Shown: positions 21,501 through 31,219 of the stretch, piece after piece
Layout: each line of letters starts with the position of its first letter
How positions within the stretch are numbered: position 1 is the stretch's first letter
Source of the DNA: Phocaeicola paurosaccharolyticus JCM 15092
GTDB lineage: Bacteria; Bacteroidota; Bacteroidia; Bacteroidales; Bacteroidaceae
Direction of reading: 5' to 3'
Length of the DNA stretch: 64,000 bases
NCBI RefSeq assembly: GCF_000613805.1
Contig: NZ_BAJR01000005.1
Coordinates: 1 to 64,000 of the forward strand
Notes under the pieces: generated by a model
The model's database searches: none
The model's input: the letters and a program-made list of their open reading frames with translations, nothing else
Told to the model about the DNA's origin: nothing
Translations under genes and position numbers: made by a program

Positions 21501-22464
21501 TATCGGACTACATATCGTAAGTCGTTATGTACACATGCACAATGGCAGTATAAGTGTACATGATAATACTCCTTGCGGATCAATATTCCAGGTATTATTG
21601 CCTATAAACCAACTGCAGCAAGATAAACGAGAAGATGAAACAATACCTGAAAAAGAGTATAACAACACAGATAACGCGCCATATAGCATTCTTCTAGTTG
21701 ATGATAACCCGGATTTCATAAGTTTCCTTAGCGATACACTAAGCTCAAAATATCGTATTCTTACTGCTGAAAATGGAGTCAATGCTTTGAAGATTATTGA
21801 AGAAGATGATATCGATTTGATTGTTAGTGATGTTATGATGCCGGTAATGGATGGTCTGCAGCTCTGCTCTACATTGAAAAATGATATTCGATACTCACAT
21901 ATACCTATTATTCTGCTCACAGCAAAGGTGAATGATGAACATCAGCAAGAGGGACTTGCTATTGGTGCAGACGACTATATTACAAAGCCATTCAGCGTTG
22001 AAATTTTGAAACTGAGAATAGAGAAGCAGATAACAAGAAATAAGGAACAACACTCTCTGTTCGATAGACAGATGGAAATAGAGCCAAGTAAGATAACAAT
22101 AACTCCGCTTGACCAACAGTTTATAAGTAATGCTATTGCTATAGTTGAAAACAATATAGAGAATCCGAACTTCTCTGTTGATGAACTATCTATACATCTC
22201 AATATTTCTCGCGGCTATCTGTATAAGAAAATGGTGAAGATTATAGGTAAAAAACCTATTGAGTTCATCAGGATAATACGCTTGAAGCGTTCTCGACAGC
22301 TACTTGCTGAGAGCCAAATGCAGATAAGTGAGATTGCTTATATGCTAGGATATAACTCGCCTAAACTTTTCGCAAAACATTTCAAGGAGGAGTTTAAGAT
22401 CACTCCTAGCGATTATTTAAGGAAAGTAAACAAGGAGAGCAATGATGATAAATATGAAATCTAA
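18515..22464 (+). CDS. Hybrid two-component system sensor/regulator, frameshifted
   Basis: About 1,315 residues when the frames are joined. In order: signal peptide (LLLLLVLPSSLTGAQ), two seven-bladed propellers of regulator repeats (GYIWIGTTYGLNRYD, GVLWMGCYQNGLVSFD), a Y_Y_Y domain, one membrane helix (IAYSIYLIAVIAFITFIFIQ), histidine kinase with NISHELRTPL, N box NNLLNNAFKFTP, DTGCGID and GNGIGLHI, a receiver with Asp in VSDVMMPVMDG, and an AraC-type DNA-binding domain. Such proteins sense oligosaccharides in the periplasm and switch on polysaccharide-degrading genes in Bacteroidota. The frame breaks near 19690: the first part stops at 19699, while the second frame reads NIIVTM into the next propeller blade. 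The following GH13 and GH9 genes are the likely targets. Confidence 0.9.
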
Positions 22465-22480
22465 TTTTAATACTATTAAT

Positions 22481-24214
22481 ATGAAGAACATCTTCACACT
22501 TTTATTACTCCTCTTTGCCATATCGGCAAATGGAGAGAAAATTACCGGAGAATATAAGATTCCGGATGTGCCTGACTGGGCTAAGAATGCGGTGTTTTAC
22601 CAAATATACCCACAGACATTCTCAGATTCAGATGGTGATGGTATCGGCGATTTAAACGGTATCATCAATAAACTGGACTATGTAAAATCACTTGGAGTTG
22701 ATGCAATATGGTTGAATCCATTCTTTGACTCACCTTTCAATGATGCAGGATATGATATACGTGACTACTATAAAGTTGCTCCAAGATATGGAACAAATGA
22801 TGATGCAAAACGTCTGTTTGATGAAGCGCATAAAAGAGGACTAAAGGTGATATTCGACTATGTAATAAGCTATACAGCTATTGACCACCCATGGTTTAAA
22901 GAGTCATGTAAAGAGGAGAAGAACAAATACTCAAACTACTATATCTGGACAGAGACAAACTGGATTGATCCTCCAAAAGAGTTTGCTGGCTCATTCATTA
23001 AAGGGTATGCAAGACGCAACGGACAGTTCATGAGAAACTTCTTCTGGTCTCAGCCTGCTCTTAACTTTGGATTCTCCAACCCTGATCCTAATGAGAAGTG
23101 GCAGTTACCTACTGACCACCCCGATGTTAAGGCAATGAAGGAGGATCTGAAAGATGTGTTACGCTTCTGGATGAAGATGGGAGCAGATGGATTCAGAGCT
23201 GATATGGCAGGTGCATTGACAAAGACATCACATACCAATGGTAATGAACAGTTCTTCAATACACGTGAAAATGCTACAAAGTTATTCTGGAGAGAGATTA
23301 GAGCTCTTCTTGAGAAGGAATATCCTCATGGATTTATGGTAGCCGAGTGGTCCTACCCTACAGATGCTCTCGATAAATGCTTCCATGTGGATTTCTTCCA
23401 CTGGTTTAATGGATATAATGATCTATTCCAGAAAGAGAGTTGGCGTATTCTGAATGGTGTGAGCCAGGGACACAGCTATTTCGATGTCGAAGGAAAAGGT
23501 AATATAACCAACTTCCTTAAGAGCTATATGGGTGAATATGAGAATACAAAAGGTAAAGGATATATCTCTATTCCTTTAGGTAACCATGACAATGCCCGCC
23601 TTGGTAACAAACGTTCCGATAAAGATCTGGAGATTATTTATGCCTTTGGATTTACTATGCCGGGAGTTCCATTCCTGTATTACGGAAATGAGATTGGTAT
23701 GAAACAGTTGCCTACAACATGGCCACAAGTAGAGGGTGCATATCAACCAAGAAACGGAGCACGTACACCTATGCAGTGGAACAACACCAAAAACCTTGGT
23801 TTCTCAACGGCAGATGCTTCAAAACTATATTTACCTGTAGACCCCGCTTCAGACGCTCCTAATGTGGAGAGCCAGGAAAAAGATGAGAACTCGTTACTTA
23901 ACAAGACAAGAAAACTTATTAAGTTGAGAAAGAGTGAACCTGCCTTAGCTGACTATGCAGAGTTCGTTCCTCTGTATGCCAAGGAGAATACTTACCCATT
24001 TGTATATGCTCGTGCTGCTGGTGATGATGTTGTCTTGGTGATGCTCAATCCTAGAGGTGAAAAAGCAGATGCGACATTTCAGGTCGATGTGAAATACAAA
24101 AAGACAAAACTTCTTGCAGGTGACAAGTTCGATATCAAGTCAAACAAAAAAGAGAAAAGCATAACTATCTCAATGCCGGGACAATCATATGCAATTGTCA
24201 GACTTGTTAAATAG
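22481..24214 (+). CDS. Exported GH13 alpha-glucosidase/amylase
   Basis: Alpha-amylase superfamily enzyme. Preferred start 22481 (MKNIFTLLLLLFAISANG, a signal peptide), 16 bases after the regulator's stop; the frame is open from 22442. GH13 regions: VFYQIYPQTFSDSDGDG, VIFDYVISY, DGFRADMAG (nucleophile Asp), VAEWSYP (acid/base Glu), LGNHDNAR (transition-state Asp), followed by a C-terminal beta-domain. The layout is of oligo-alpha-glucosidase type. It acts on alpha-glucosidic bonds in the periplasm or at the surface. With the regulator upstream and GH9 50 bases downstream it probably forms one transcript. Confidence 0.9.
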   Translation: MKNIFTLLLLLFAISANGEKITGEYKIPDVPDWAKNAVFYQIYPQTFSDSDGDGIGDLNGIINKLDYVKSLGVDAIWLNPFFDSPFNDAGYDIRDYYKVAPRYGTNDDAKRLFDEAHKRGLKVIFDYVISYTAIDHPWFKESCKEEKNKYSNYYIWTETNWIDPPKEFAGSFIKGYARRNGQFMRNFFWSQPALNFGFSNPDPNEKWQLPTDHPDVKAMKEDLKDVLRFWMKMGADGFRADMAGALTKTSHTNGNEQFFNTRENATKLFWREIRALLEKEYPHGFMVAEWSYPTDALDKCFHVDFFHWFNGYNDLFQKESWRILNGVSQGHSYFDVEGKGNITNFLKSYMGEYENTKGKGYISIPLGNHDNARLGNKRSDKDLEIIYAFGFTMPGVPFLYYGNEIGMKQLPTTWPQVEGAYQPRNGARTPMQWNNTKNLGFSTADASKLYLPVDPASDAPNVESQEKDENSLLNKTRKLIKLRKSEPALADYAEFVPLYAKENTYPFVYARAAGDDVVLVMLNPRGEKADATFQVDVKYKKTKLLAGDKFDIKSNKKEKSITISMPGQSYAIVRLVK

Positions 24215-24263
24215 TTAGGATTACTAAAAACAGAAATTAATTAATTCCTAATACATTATCAAT

Positions 24264-26792
24264 ATGAGAAACATTTTTCATCGATCATTATCGTTAATGG
24301 CAGCAATCTGTTTAACAAACATGATGTTTGCGCAGAAATTTGATCTCACCGAATCTGGATATTTCAAAAACAGAGGTGTAGATGTAATGGCTTTTGATGA
24401 TATCTACCCTGAAGGTCATCAAGGTGGAGTTAGTGTCATAATGAATGGTCACAGAGTAGCGACAAACGGAGATATACGCTTAGAGGCAACTCCGGGACAG
24501 TGGCAACCTGTACCAAAACAACTAAGTAGAACATTAGATGCAAATAGCATAACAGCTACTCTATGCTATCCAGATTCATCAAGACATCTTACAGGTTTCA
24601 ATCCTATGATATATCCTGATCTGAACCTGAAATATACCGTAAGGACTGAGAGTAAGGGTGACTATATAGAGGTTACAGTAGATCTCGAAAAATCCATTCC
24701 TCAGGAGTTTTTAGGAAAAGTTGGATTTAACCTTGAGTTCTTCCCAGGATCGCTGTTCGGCAAACCTTGGATAATGGACAATATGAGCGGTATATACCCT
24801 CAGCAACCAAATGCACCATTATTAACTACATCACCAAACTATTTGCATACCGGGAATTACCATAATGGAAAAGCTCCTTTGGCAGATATTAATAGGTTGG
24901 TAGGTAAAGGCTACTCTCCTATCGTGGCTGATGATGTTATAGCAGAACCATACTCAATAGGCACGAAGTTTACATCACGTCCTGATGATCCATATAGCAA
25001 GCTGACAGTAGAGTCACTTACAGGTGATCTGAAACTCTACGATGGTCGAATGAATCACAATAATGGATGGTTTGTTCTTAGAAGTGAGATTAAACCTGGT
25101 GTAACTAAAGGTGCTGTAAAATGGATTATTCGTCCAAACGTAGTAAACGACTGGATATATAAACCTGTTGTTCAGACTTCACAGATAGGTTACCATCCAA
25201 ATCAAGAGAAGGAAGCTGTTATTGAAATGGATGTCCGCGATACAAATATCGGAGAAGCACAGCTTATACGAATTAATTCTGACAAAGAGAGTGTTGTTAA
25301 GAGTATAACACCAAAGAGTTGGGGCAAATTCTTAAGATATAACTACCTTAAAGTTGACTTCTCAGATGTCGAGGAGGCTGGACTATACAGAATTAAATAT
25401 GGAGAATCTCTGTCACCAATATTCAGAATTGCAAACGATGTATACGACAGAGGTGTTTGGCAACCTGTAATAGAGTACTTCCTGCCAGTACAGATGTGTC
25501 ACATGCGTGTAAACGAGAAGTATAGAGTATGGCATGACTTCTGCCATATGGATGATGCAAGAATGGCTCCTGCCACAAACCACATCGACGGATATGATCA
25601 GAAAGATGGTTTATCAAAATACAAACCATTTGAAGAGGTCCCTGGAGTAAATGTGGGAGGTTGGCATGATGCTGGTGACTTTGACCTACGCATAGAGTCA
25701 CAGGCTGGTGAGACTTATATATTGTCATTAGCATACGAAGCATTCCATCCTGAGATAGATGCCACATCAATAGACCAGATAAAACATATCACAGAGATTC
25801 ACCAACCTGATGGAAAGAATGACATTCTACAACAGATTGAGCATGGTGCTTTGAGCGTTGTAAATGGTTATCTCTCTCTAGGAAGACTTTACAGAGGCAT
25901 TATATGTAACAGCTTGCGTCAATATGCTATGTTAGGTGATGCATCTGCTATGACCGATGGAAAGATTGGCAATGATGATGACAGATGGATATTTACAGAA
26001 GATAATCCATATCGTGAGCTTACAACAGCAGCAAATTTAGCTGCCACTTCCAGAACTTTAAAAGGATTCAATGATACCTTGAGCGTTCATTGTCTGAATA
26101 TTGCACGTACAGTATTTGATAAGACTAATGTTGACAGGTTCTCAATGATAGCAAAAATTCAGGCTGCAGTAGAACTTTATATTGCTACCGGAGAGGCTAA
26201 GTATATGAACTTCTTGCTTGATAATCAGGAATTGATAGTAAAACAGATTGATCGTACAGGTTGGTTTACAGCAAGAGTTGAGAAAATATTCTCACAGATG
26301 AAGAATAAAAAGGCTATTGCTTTTTCAAAAGCTTTCCGCAATTCACTATCTGTTGCAAAGACTGCTTTAGATAAGAGAGTAGCAGAGACTCCTTATGGCG
26401 TTCCTTATCGTCCACATATCTGGGGTGCAGGATGGGATATTCAAGGATTTGGATTCCAGCACTACTTCCTTGCAAGTGCTTATCCTGAGGTTTTCTCAAA
26501 AGCCCCTATATTCAATGCACTTAACTTTGTACTCGGATGTCACCCAGGTTTAAATCAAGCTTCTTTTGCTTCAGGTGTTGGTGCTGAATCTGCGACAGTT
26601 GGTTACGGCTTGAATCGTGCAGATTGGTCGTACATCCCTGGTGGAGTTATTTCAGGAACAGCACTTATCAAACCTGACTTTCCAGAACTGTTAAGATTTC
26701 CATTTTTATGGCAACAGACAGAATATGTACTTGGAGGAGGTTCATCACACTACATGTTCCTTGTTCTTGCAACACAAGCTCTTCTAAAATAG
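24264..26792 (+). CDS. Exported GH9 family glycoside hydrolase
   Basis: 842 residues: signal peptide (SLMAAICLTNMMFAQ), a long N-terminal beta-rich part, an Ig-like module (VQTSQIGYHPNQEKEAVI) typical before GH9 domains, and an alpha/alpha-barrel with the catalytic Asp pair in GGWHDAGDFDLR. Near the end GCHPGLNQASFASGVG and QTEYVLGGG stand where most cellulases have the HHR and NE-acid motifs; the Glu of QTEYVLGG may be the general acid. Beta-glucan or beta-glucoside cleavage is expected. The N-terminal 300 residues are not a domain I recognise. Ends just before a strong terminator. Confidence 0.88.
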   Translation: MRNIFHRSLSLMAAICLTNMMFAQKFDLTESGYFKNRGVDVMAFDDIYPEGHQGGVSVIMNGHRVATNGDIRLEATPGQWQPVPKQLSRTLDANSITATLCYPDSSRHLTGFNPMIYPDLNLKYTVRTESKGDYIEVTVDLEKSIPQEFLGKVGFNLEFFPGSLFGKPWIMDNMSGIYPQQPNAPLLTTSPNYLHTGNYHNGKAPLADINRLVGKGYSPIVADDVIAEPYSIGTKFTSRPDDPYSKLTVESLTGDLKLYDGRMNHNNGWFVLRSEIKPGVTKGAVKWIIRPNVVNDWIYKPVVQTSQIGYHPNQEKEAVIEMDVRDTNIGEAQLIRINSDKESVVKSITPKSWGKFLRYNYLKVDFSDVEEAGLYRIKYGESLSPIFRIANDVYDRGVWQPVIEYFLPVQMCHMRVNEKYRVWHDFCHMDDARMAPATNHIDGYDQKDGLSKYKPFEEVPGVNVGGWHDAGDFDLRIESQAGETYILSLAYEAFHPEIDATSIDQIKHITEIHQPDGKNDILQQIEHGALSVVNGYLSLGRLYRGIICNSLRQYAMLGDASAMTDGKIGNDDDRWIFTEDNPYRELTTAANLAATSRTLKGFNDTLSVHCLNIARTVFDKTNVDRFSMIAKIQAAVELYIATGEAKYMNFLLDNQELIVKQIDRTGWFTARVEKIFSQMKNKKAIAFSKAFRNSLSVAKTALDKRVAETPYGVPYRPHIWGAGWDIQGFGFQHYFLASAYPEVFSKAPIFNALNFVLGCHPGLNQASFASGVGAESATVGYGLNRADWSYIPGGVISGTALIKPDFPELLRFPFLWQQTEYVLGGGSSHYMFLVLATQALLK

Positions 26793-26806
26793 GTATTTGA
26801 TTAAAT

Positions 26807-26846
26807 AAAAAAGATGCATCAGGAGAGTTCCTGATGCATCTTTTTA
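26807..26846. terminator. Bidirectional terminator between GH9 and efflux operon
   Basis: Perfect 17-bp inverted repeat (26808-26824 and 26829-26845; core GATGCATCAGGA) with a 4-base loop and A/T tracts at both feet, midway between the convergent GH9 and TolC-type genes. Confidence 0.92.
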
Positions 26847-26858
26847 TTGCTAATATAT

Positions 26859-28181
26859 TTAGTTTTTGAGATAACTCATTATATTACCGCTAATCTGCAT
26901 CAATGATATCTCACACATCTTTGTATTATATTCAGCGGCAAGTATTCTCTCCTCTGCATCCAGAAGACTCTTCTGTGCCTCACGCATCTCGAATCCTGAA
27001 AGGTCACCTAGCAGATAACGCTCGTGAGCAATATCATAGTTCTCCTGAGCAGCTATAACATTCTGACGTTCAAGGTATAGAACTTCTATATTATTTCTGT
27101 ATGCCTGCCACAGATTATTAAAGTTTGCACGTATAGATAGCTCAACATCTTCACGCTCAAGTTTTTTTGATTCAATCTTTAATCTAGCATTCTTTCTATC
27201 AGCAGCACGTTTACCATCAAAAATATTGAAACCTACTGTCACTCCCGTACTCAACCCCCAGTTATCCACCCTCTTGTTGGCTGCAATTTCATACTTATAC
27301 CTATTTAGATTATAACCGGCGTTGATCTTTACATAAGGATAGTTACGTGATAACACCTTCTTCAGATCCAGCTGCGCCATACTGGAACTTTGGTCTGATC
27401 TTAGCAAATCAGTATTATTCATCAGCATATTACTCTCAAGTTGGTTGTAGTTCAGAGAAACATCAACATCAATAATTGTGTCAGGTATGAATATCTTGTC
27501 ATTAACCTGCGCATTAGCCATCAGTTCATTAAGACGTATAACCGAACTCTTCAGGGTCTCCTGTTGTTTCATATATTTTGCAGAGTCAGCATTGAAGTCA
27601 ACCTTAGCCTGCTGATAGTCAAGTTTAGAGAAGTTACCAATGTTATAACGTTCCTCAACAATCCTCATCCTCTCTTTTGACAGCTTAACCGCATAACGGA
27701 AATTCTTGAGCCTAATTTTCTGCTGTATAAAGTTATAGTATTCTGATGCCATCTCAGCCATGAAGTCTTCAATAGATATTCGTGTCTGTAGCATACCCTG
27801 CTCTTTCATCAGTTTTAGCTGTTTATAATTTGTCCATAGCCCAAACCCATCGAACACAGTCCAGTTAAGTTGCACTCCTGCCCTGAAATCCTCATCAAGA
27901 TAGTTATACGATGATTTTGTCTCACCACTTGCTCTAGCTGTCGACTTCGAAGATGTTACATCGGCTCCATATCCTGCACTAAGATCTACAGTCGGAAGGA
28001 GTCCGGCATATGCAGCATTAGCTGTATTGGCACTTGCCTGTTCATCATTCTTTACTATCCTTATTGAATAATTCTTCTCCAGACCAATCTCAAGACATTT
28101 TCTTAATGAATAATGCTGTTGAGCAAAGACTGAAAGGGATGAAAAAAGTGCAAATAATGATATATATATTTTCTTATTCAT
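26859..28181 (-). CDS. TolC-family outer-membrane efflux channel
   Basis: 440-residue outer-membrane factor. Signal peptide (IYISLFALFSSLSVFAQQ), then two structural repeats of long coiled-coil helices typical of TolC proteins (RKCLEIGLEKNYSIRI at the start of the first, LKKVLSRNYPYVKINAGYN in the second). It forms the exit duct for the tripartite pump encoded upstream. Its start overlaps the end of the pump gene by 8 bases, indicating translational coupling. Confidence 0.92.
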   Translation of the reverse strand: MNKKIYISLFALFSSLSVFAQQHYSLRKCLEIGLEKNYSIRIVKNDEQASANTANAAYAGLLPTVDLSAGYGADVTSSKSTARASGETKSSYNYLDEDFRAGVQLNWTVFDGFGLWTNYKQLKLMKEQGMLQTRISIEDFMAEMASEYYNFIQQKIRLKNFRYAVKLSKERMRIVEERYNIGNFSKLDYQQAKVDFNADSAKYMKQQETLKSSVIRLNELMANAQVNDKIFIPDTIIDVDVSLNYNQLESNMLMNNTDLLRSDQSSSMAQLDLKKVLSRNYPYVKINAGYNLNRYKYEIAANKRVDNWGLSTGVTVGFNIFDGKRAADRKNARLKIESKKLEREDVELSIRANFNNLWQAYRNNIEVLYLERQNVIAAQENYDIAHERYLLGDLSGFEMREAQKSLLDAEERILAAEYNTKMCEISLMQISGNIMSYLKN

Positions 28182-31100
28182 GACGCTTTATATTTTTTCT
28201 GTTAGTTGAGATGTAGCTATAGATAGCAGGAACAATAAATAGTGTAAGAAGCGTTGACACAACCATTCCTCCTGCGACAGCAACACCCATAGCTATACGT
28301 TGGTTACATCCTTCACCCGAAGCAAAAGCAAGAGGAAGTAGTCCTAAGATTGTACAAGCACTTGTCATCAAAATAGGACGTAAACGTTGAAGTGATGCCT
28401 CCTTGATGGCCATCATCTTATCAATACCTGCCTCCTGCTTCTGATTTGCAAACTCCACAATCAAGATACCATTCTTAGCTACCAGACCTATAAGCATAAT
28501 TATACCTATCTGGCTGAAGATATTCATTGTTATATCTCCGAAGAACATGAATATCAATGCTCCTGCAATAGCCAGAGGTACTGAGAGCATTATGATAAAT
28601 GGATCTTTGAAACTCTCAAACTGAGCTGCAAGGATAAGATAGATAAGTACCAATGCAAGAAGGAAAGCGAACATAAGACTTGATGAGCTCTCTCTATACT
28701 CCTTAGAATCACCTGTAAGTGAAGTACGGAACGTATCATCCAAAACATCTTTTGAAATCTTATCCATCTCTTCAAGTCCCTGTCCTATTGTCTTTCCTTT
28801 AGCAAGACCTGCCGATACTGTTGCGGAGACAAATCTGTTATATCTATAAAGTTTAGGAGGAGCTACCGCATCATCAAGTTCTATAAGATTATCCATCTGC
28901 ACCATATTGCCATCGCTACTTCTTAGGTAGATAGCTTTCAAGTCGGCAGGCTTGTTTCTCTGCTGACGGTTTATCTCTCCAAGAATCTCATACTGCTTAC
29001 CATTCATATAGAAATATCCCATACGCTGTCCACTCAACCCATATTGAAGTGTCTGTGCTACATCACGAGTGCTTACTCCCATAATAGTAGCCTTATCACG
29101 GTTTATATTTATATGCGCCTCAGGCATACTGAACTTAAGGTCCACATCAGCCATCTGGAATGTAGGGTTATCATAAACCTTAGCCATAAACTTAGGTAAT
29201 ATTTCCTGTAGTTTCTGGATATTTATCGCCTGAAGAACATATTGAACAGGCATACCACCTCTTCTGCCACCAAACGAACTCTGCTGTTGTACAAATGAAC
29301 GGGCTTTTGTTTTCTTCTTTACCGCAGCAGTTAGTCTATCGGCAACGTCCATCTGCGAATAATCCCTATCTTTCAGATCTTTCAGTGTTATTCGTATATT
29401 ACCGCTACCACTTGATACACGTGCGGTAACAGACTCTGCGTCAGGAATTATTGAGTCAACAAGATCATTGATATCCTCTGTATAATCTCTCATAACCTCG
29501 TATGTAACACCTTCCGGTCCACTTGTATTTATGGTTATAGATGATCGGTCTTCAAGAGGAGCCATCTCAGCAGGTATAGTTTTCCATAGCCATGCTATTA
29601 AGGCAAAGGTTACAATAATAAATGGTATTGATAAAGTACGATGATCTAGGAACCAGCTTAATCCGTTGGAATACATTCTGTTCATTCCGTCAAAGAACGG
29701 CTCTGTTATCCTATAGAAATAATTCTTCTTTTCTTGCTTGACAAGAAGTTTTGTCGCAAGCATTGGAGTGAATGTAAGTGCTGCTACTGCAGATATGATG
29801 ACAGAACCGGCAATAACCAAACTGAATTCACGGAACAATCGGCCTGTTGTTCCTTCCATGAAGACAATCGGGAAGAATACGGCAACCAGTGTTATTGTAG
29901 TGGAGATAACTGCAAAGAATATCTCTTTAGACCCCTCTATACCTGCTTCCTTAGGATTCATTCCCTTCTCAATCCTAATGTATATATTCTCAGTCATAAC
30001 TATGGCATCATCAACTACAAGCCCCACGGAAAGCACTATGGCAAGCATGGTAAGCACATTTATTGAAAAGCCTGCCACATACATCACAAAGAAAGCTCCG
30101 ACAAGTGAAACAGGAATTACAATACATGGTACCAGTGTTACACGCCAGTCACGTAAGAATAGGAATATTATTATTATAACAAGGACGAATGCGATATAGA
30201 CAGTATCTTTTACCTCATTTATAGAGGCACGTATAAACTTTGTATTATCGAATCCATAACTATACTTGATGTCACTGGGAAGATCCTTTTCCATCATCTT
30301 CATACGATCGTAAACAGCATCTGCTATATCGATATGGTTAGCACCTGGTTGTGGCACTACAACTATTCCGACCATCGGAACGCCATTCATCTTCATATAA
30401 CTCCTTATGTCTGCAGAACCCAATTCTGCCCTACCTATATCCGAGAATCTGATAATCTGATTACCATCTTTCTTGATAATAAGGTTATTGAACATCTGAG
30501 CAGTATGCATCAGTCCCATAGTACGTATGGTCAGCTCTACACTGTTTCCTTCAATACTTCCTGAAGGTAGCTCAATATTTTCTCTGTCAATAACATTCTT
30601 AACATCCATAGGAGTTATTCCATATCCTGCCATCTTAACAGGATCAAGCCATAGGCGCATAGAATATCTATTCTCACCCCATATACCTACACTACTCACA
30701 TCAGAAATTGTCTGCAACTGCTCCTTAACTGTAAGCGAAGCAATCTCACTCAACTCCAATAGATTTCTTTTGTTACTCTGAAGAGCAACCATAAGTATAG
30801 GCATTGCATCAGCATCAGCTTTTGATACTGTAGGAGGATCACAGTCACGAGGAAGGAAACGTTGTGCTCGTGATACCTTATCACGAACATCATTAGCTGC
30901 AGTCTCAAGGTCGACAGATAGCTCAAACTCCACAGTTATGCTGGAACGACCTTGCTGGCTGACACTTGTAAGTGAACGAATACCGGGGATACCGTTGACA
31001 TTCTGTTCCAGAGGTTCTGTAATCTGATTCTCTATAACATCTGCATTTGCTCCAGGATAGGAACATTGAACAGATATGATAGGATTATCTACAGATGGAT

Positions 31101-31209
31101 ACTCACGTACACCTAGATAGGTATAACCAATAAGGCCCATGAGCAATATAATCAAAGTAAGAACGGTAGCAAGTACCGGACGACGGATACTAAGTTCTGA
31201 TATATTCAT
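28174..31209 (-). CDS. RND efflux pump, AcrB/HAE-1 type
   Basis: 1,011-residue inner-membrane proton-driven exporter, full length. N-terminus MNISELSIRRPVLATVLTLII; two large periplasmic loops; the proton-relay aspartates in TM4 are seen in GLVVDDAIVMTENIY; the TM11-12 region reads GIIMLIGLVAKNGILIVEFANQ. HAE-1 members export hydrophobic or amphiphilic compounds such as drugs and bile salts; no metal-type signature is evident. Middle gene of the operon, 10 bases after the adaptor gene. Confidence 0.95.
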   Translation of the reverse strand: MNISELSIRRPVLATVLTLIILLMGLIGYTYLGVREYPSVDNPIISVQCSYPGANADVIENQITEPLEQNVNGIPGIRSLTSVSQQGRSSITVEFELSVDLETAANDVRDKVSRAQRFLPRDCDPPTVSKADADAMPILMVALQSNKRNLLELSEIASLTVKEQLQTISDVSSVGIWGENRYSMRLWLDPVKMAGYGITPMDVKNVIDRENIELPSGSIEGNSVELTIRTMGLMHTAQMFNNLIIKKDGNQIIRFSDIGRAELGSADIRSYMKMNGVPMVGIVVVPQPGANHIDIADAVYDRMKMMEKDLPSDIKYSYGFDNTKFIRASINEVKDTVYIAFVLVIIIIFLFLRDWRVTLVPCIVIPVSLVGAFFVMYVAGFSINVLTMLAIVLSVGLVVDDAIVMTENIYIRIEKGMNPKEAGIEGSKEIFFAVISTTITLVAVFFPIVFMEGTTGRLFREFSLVIAGSVIISAVAALTFTPMLATKLLVKQEKKNYFYRITEPFFDGMNRMYSNGLSWFLDHRTLSIPFIIVTFALIAWLWKTIPAEMAPLEDRSSITINTSGPEGVTYEVMRDYTEDINDLVDSIIPDAESVTARVSSGSGNIRITLKDLKDRDYSQMDVADRLTAAVKKKTKARSFVQQQSSFGGRRGGMPVQYVLQAINIQKLQEILPKFMAKVYDNPTFQMADVDLKFSMPEAHININRDKATIMGVSTRDVAQTLQYGLSGQRMGYFYMNGKQYEILGEINRQQRNKPADLKAIYLRSSDGNMVQMDNLIELDDAVAPPKLYRYNRFVSATVSAGLAKGKTIGQGLEEMDKISKDVLDDTFRTSLTGDSKEYRESSSSLMFAFLLALVLIYLILAAQFESFKDPFIIMLSVPLAIAGALIFMFFGDITMNIFSQIGIIMLIGLVAKNGILIVEFANQKQEAGIDKMMAIKEASLQRLRPILMTSACTILGLLPLAFASGEGCNQRIAMGVAVAGGMVVSTLLTLFIVPAIYSYISTNRKNIKRHE

Positions 31210-31219
31210 ATGCCTGTCC

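Noticed and set aside
29738-30199. Open frame antisense to the RND pump gene
   Set aside because: It overlaps fully a conserved gene, shows no recognisable protein pattern and has no promoter.
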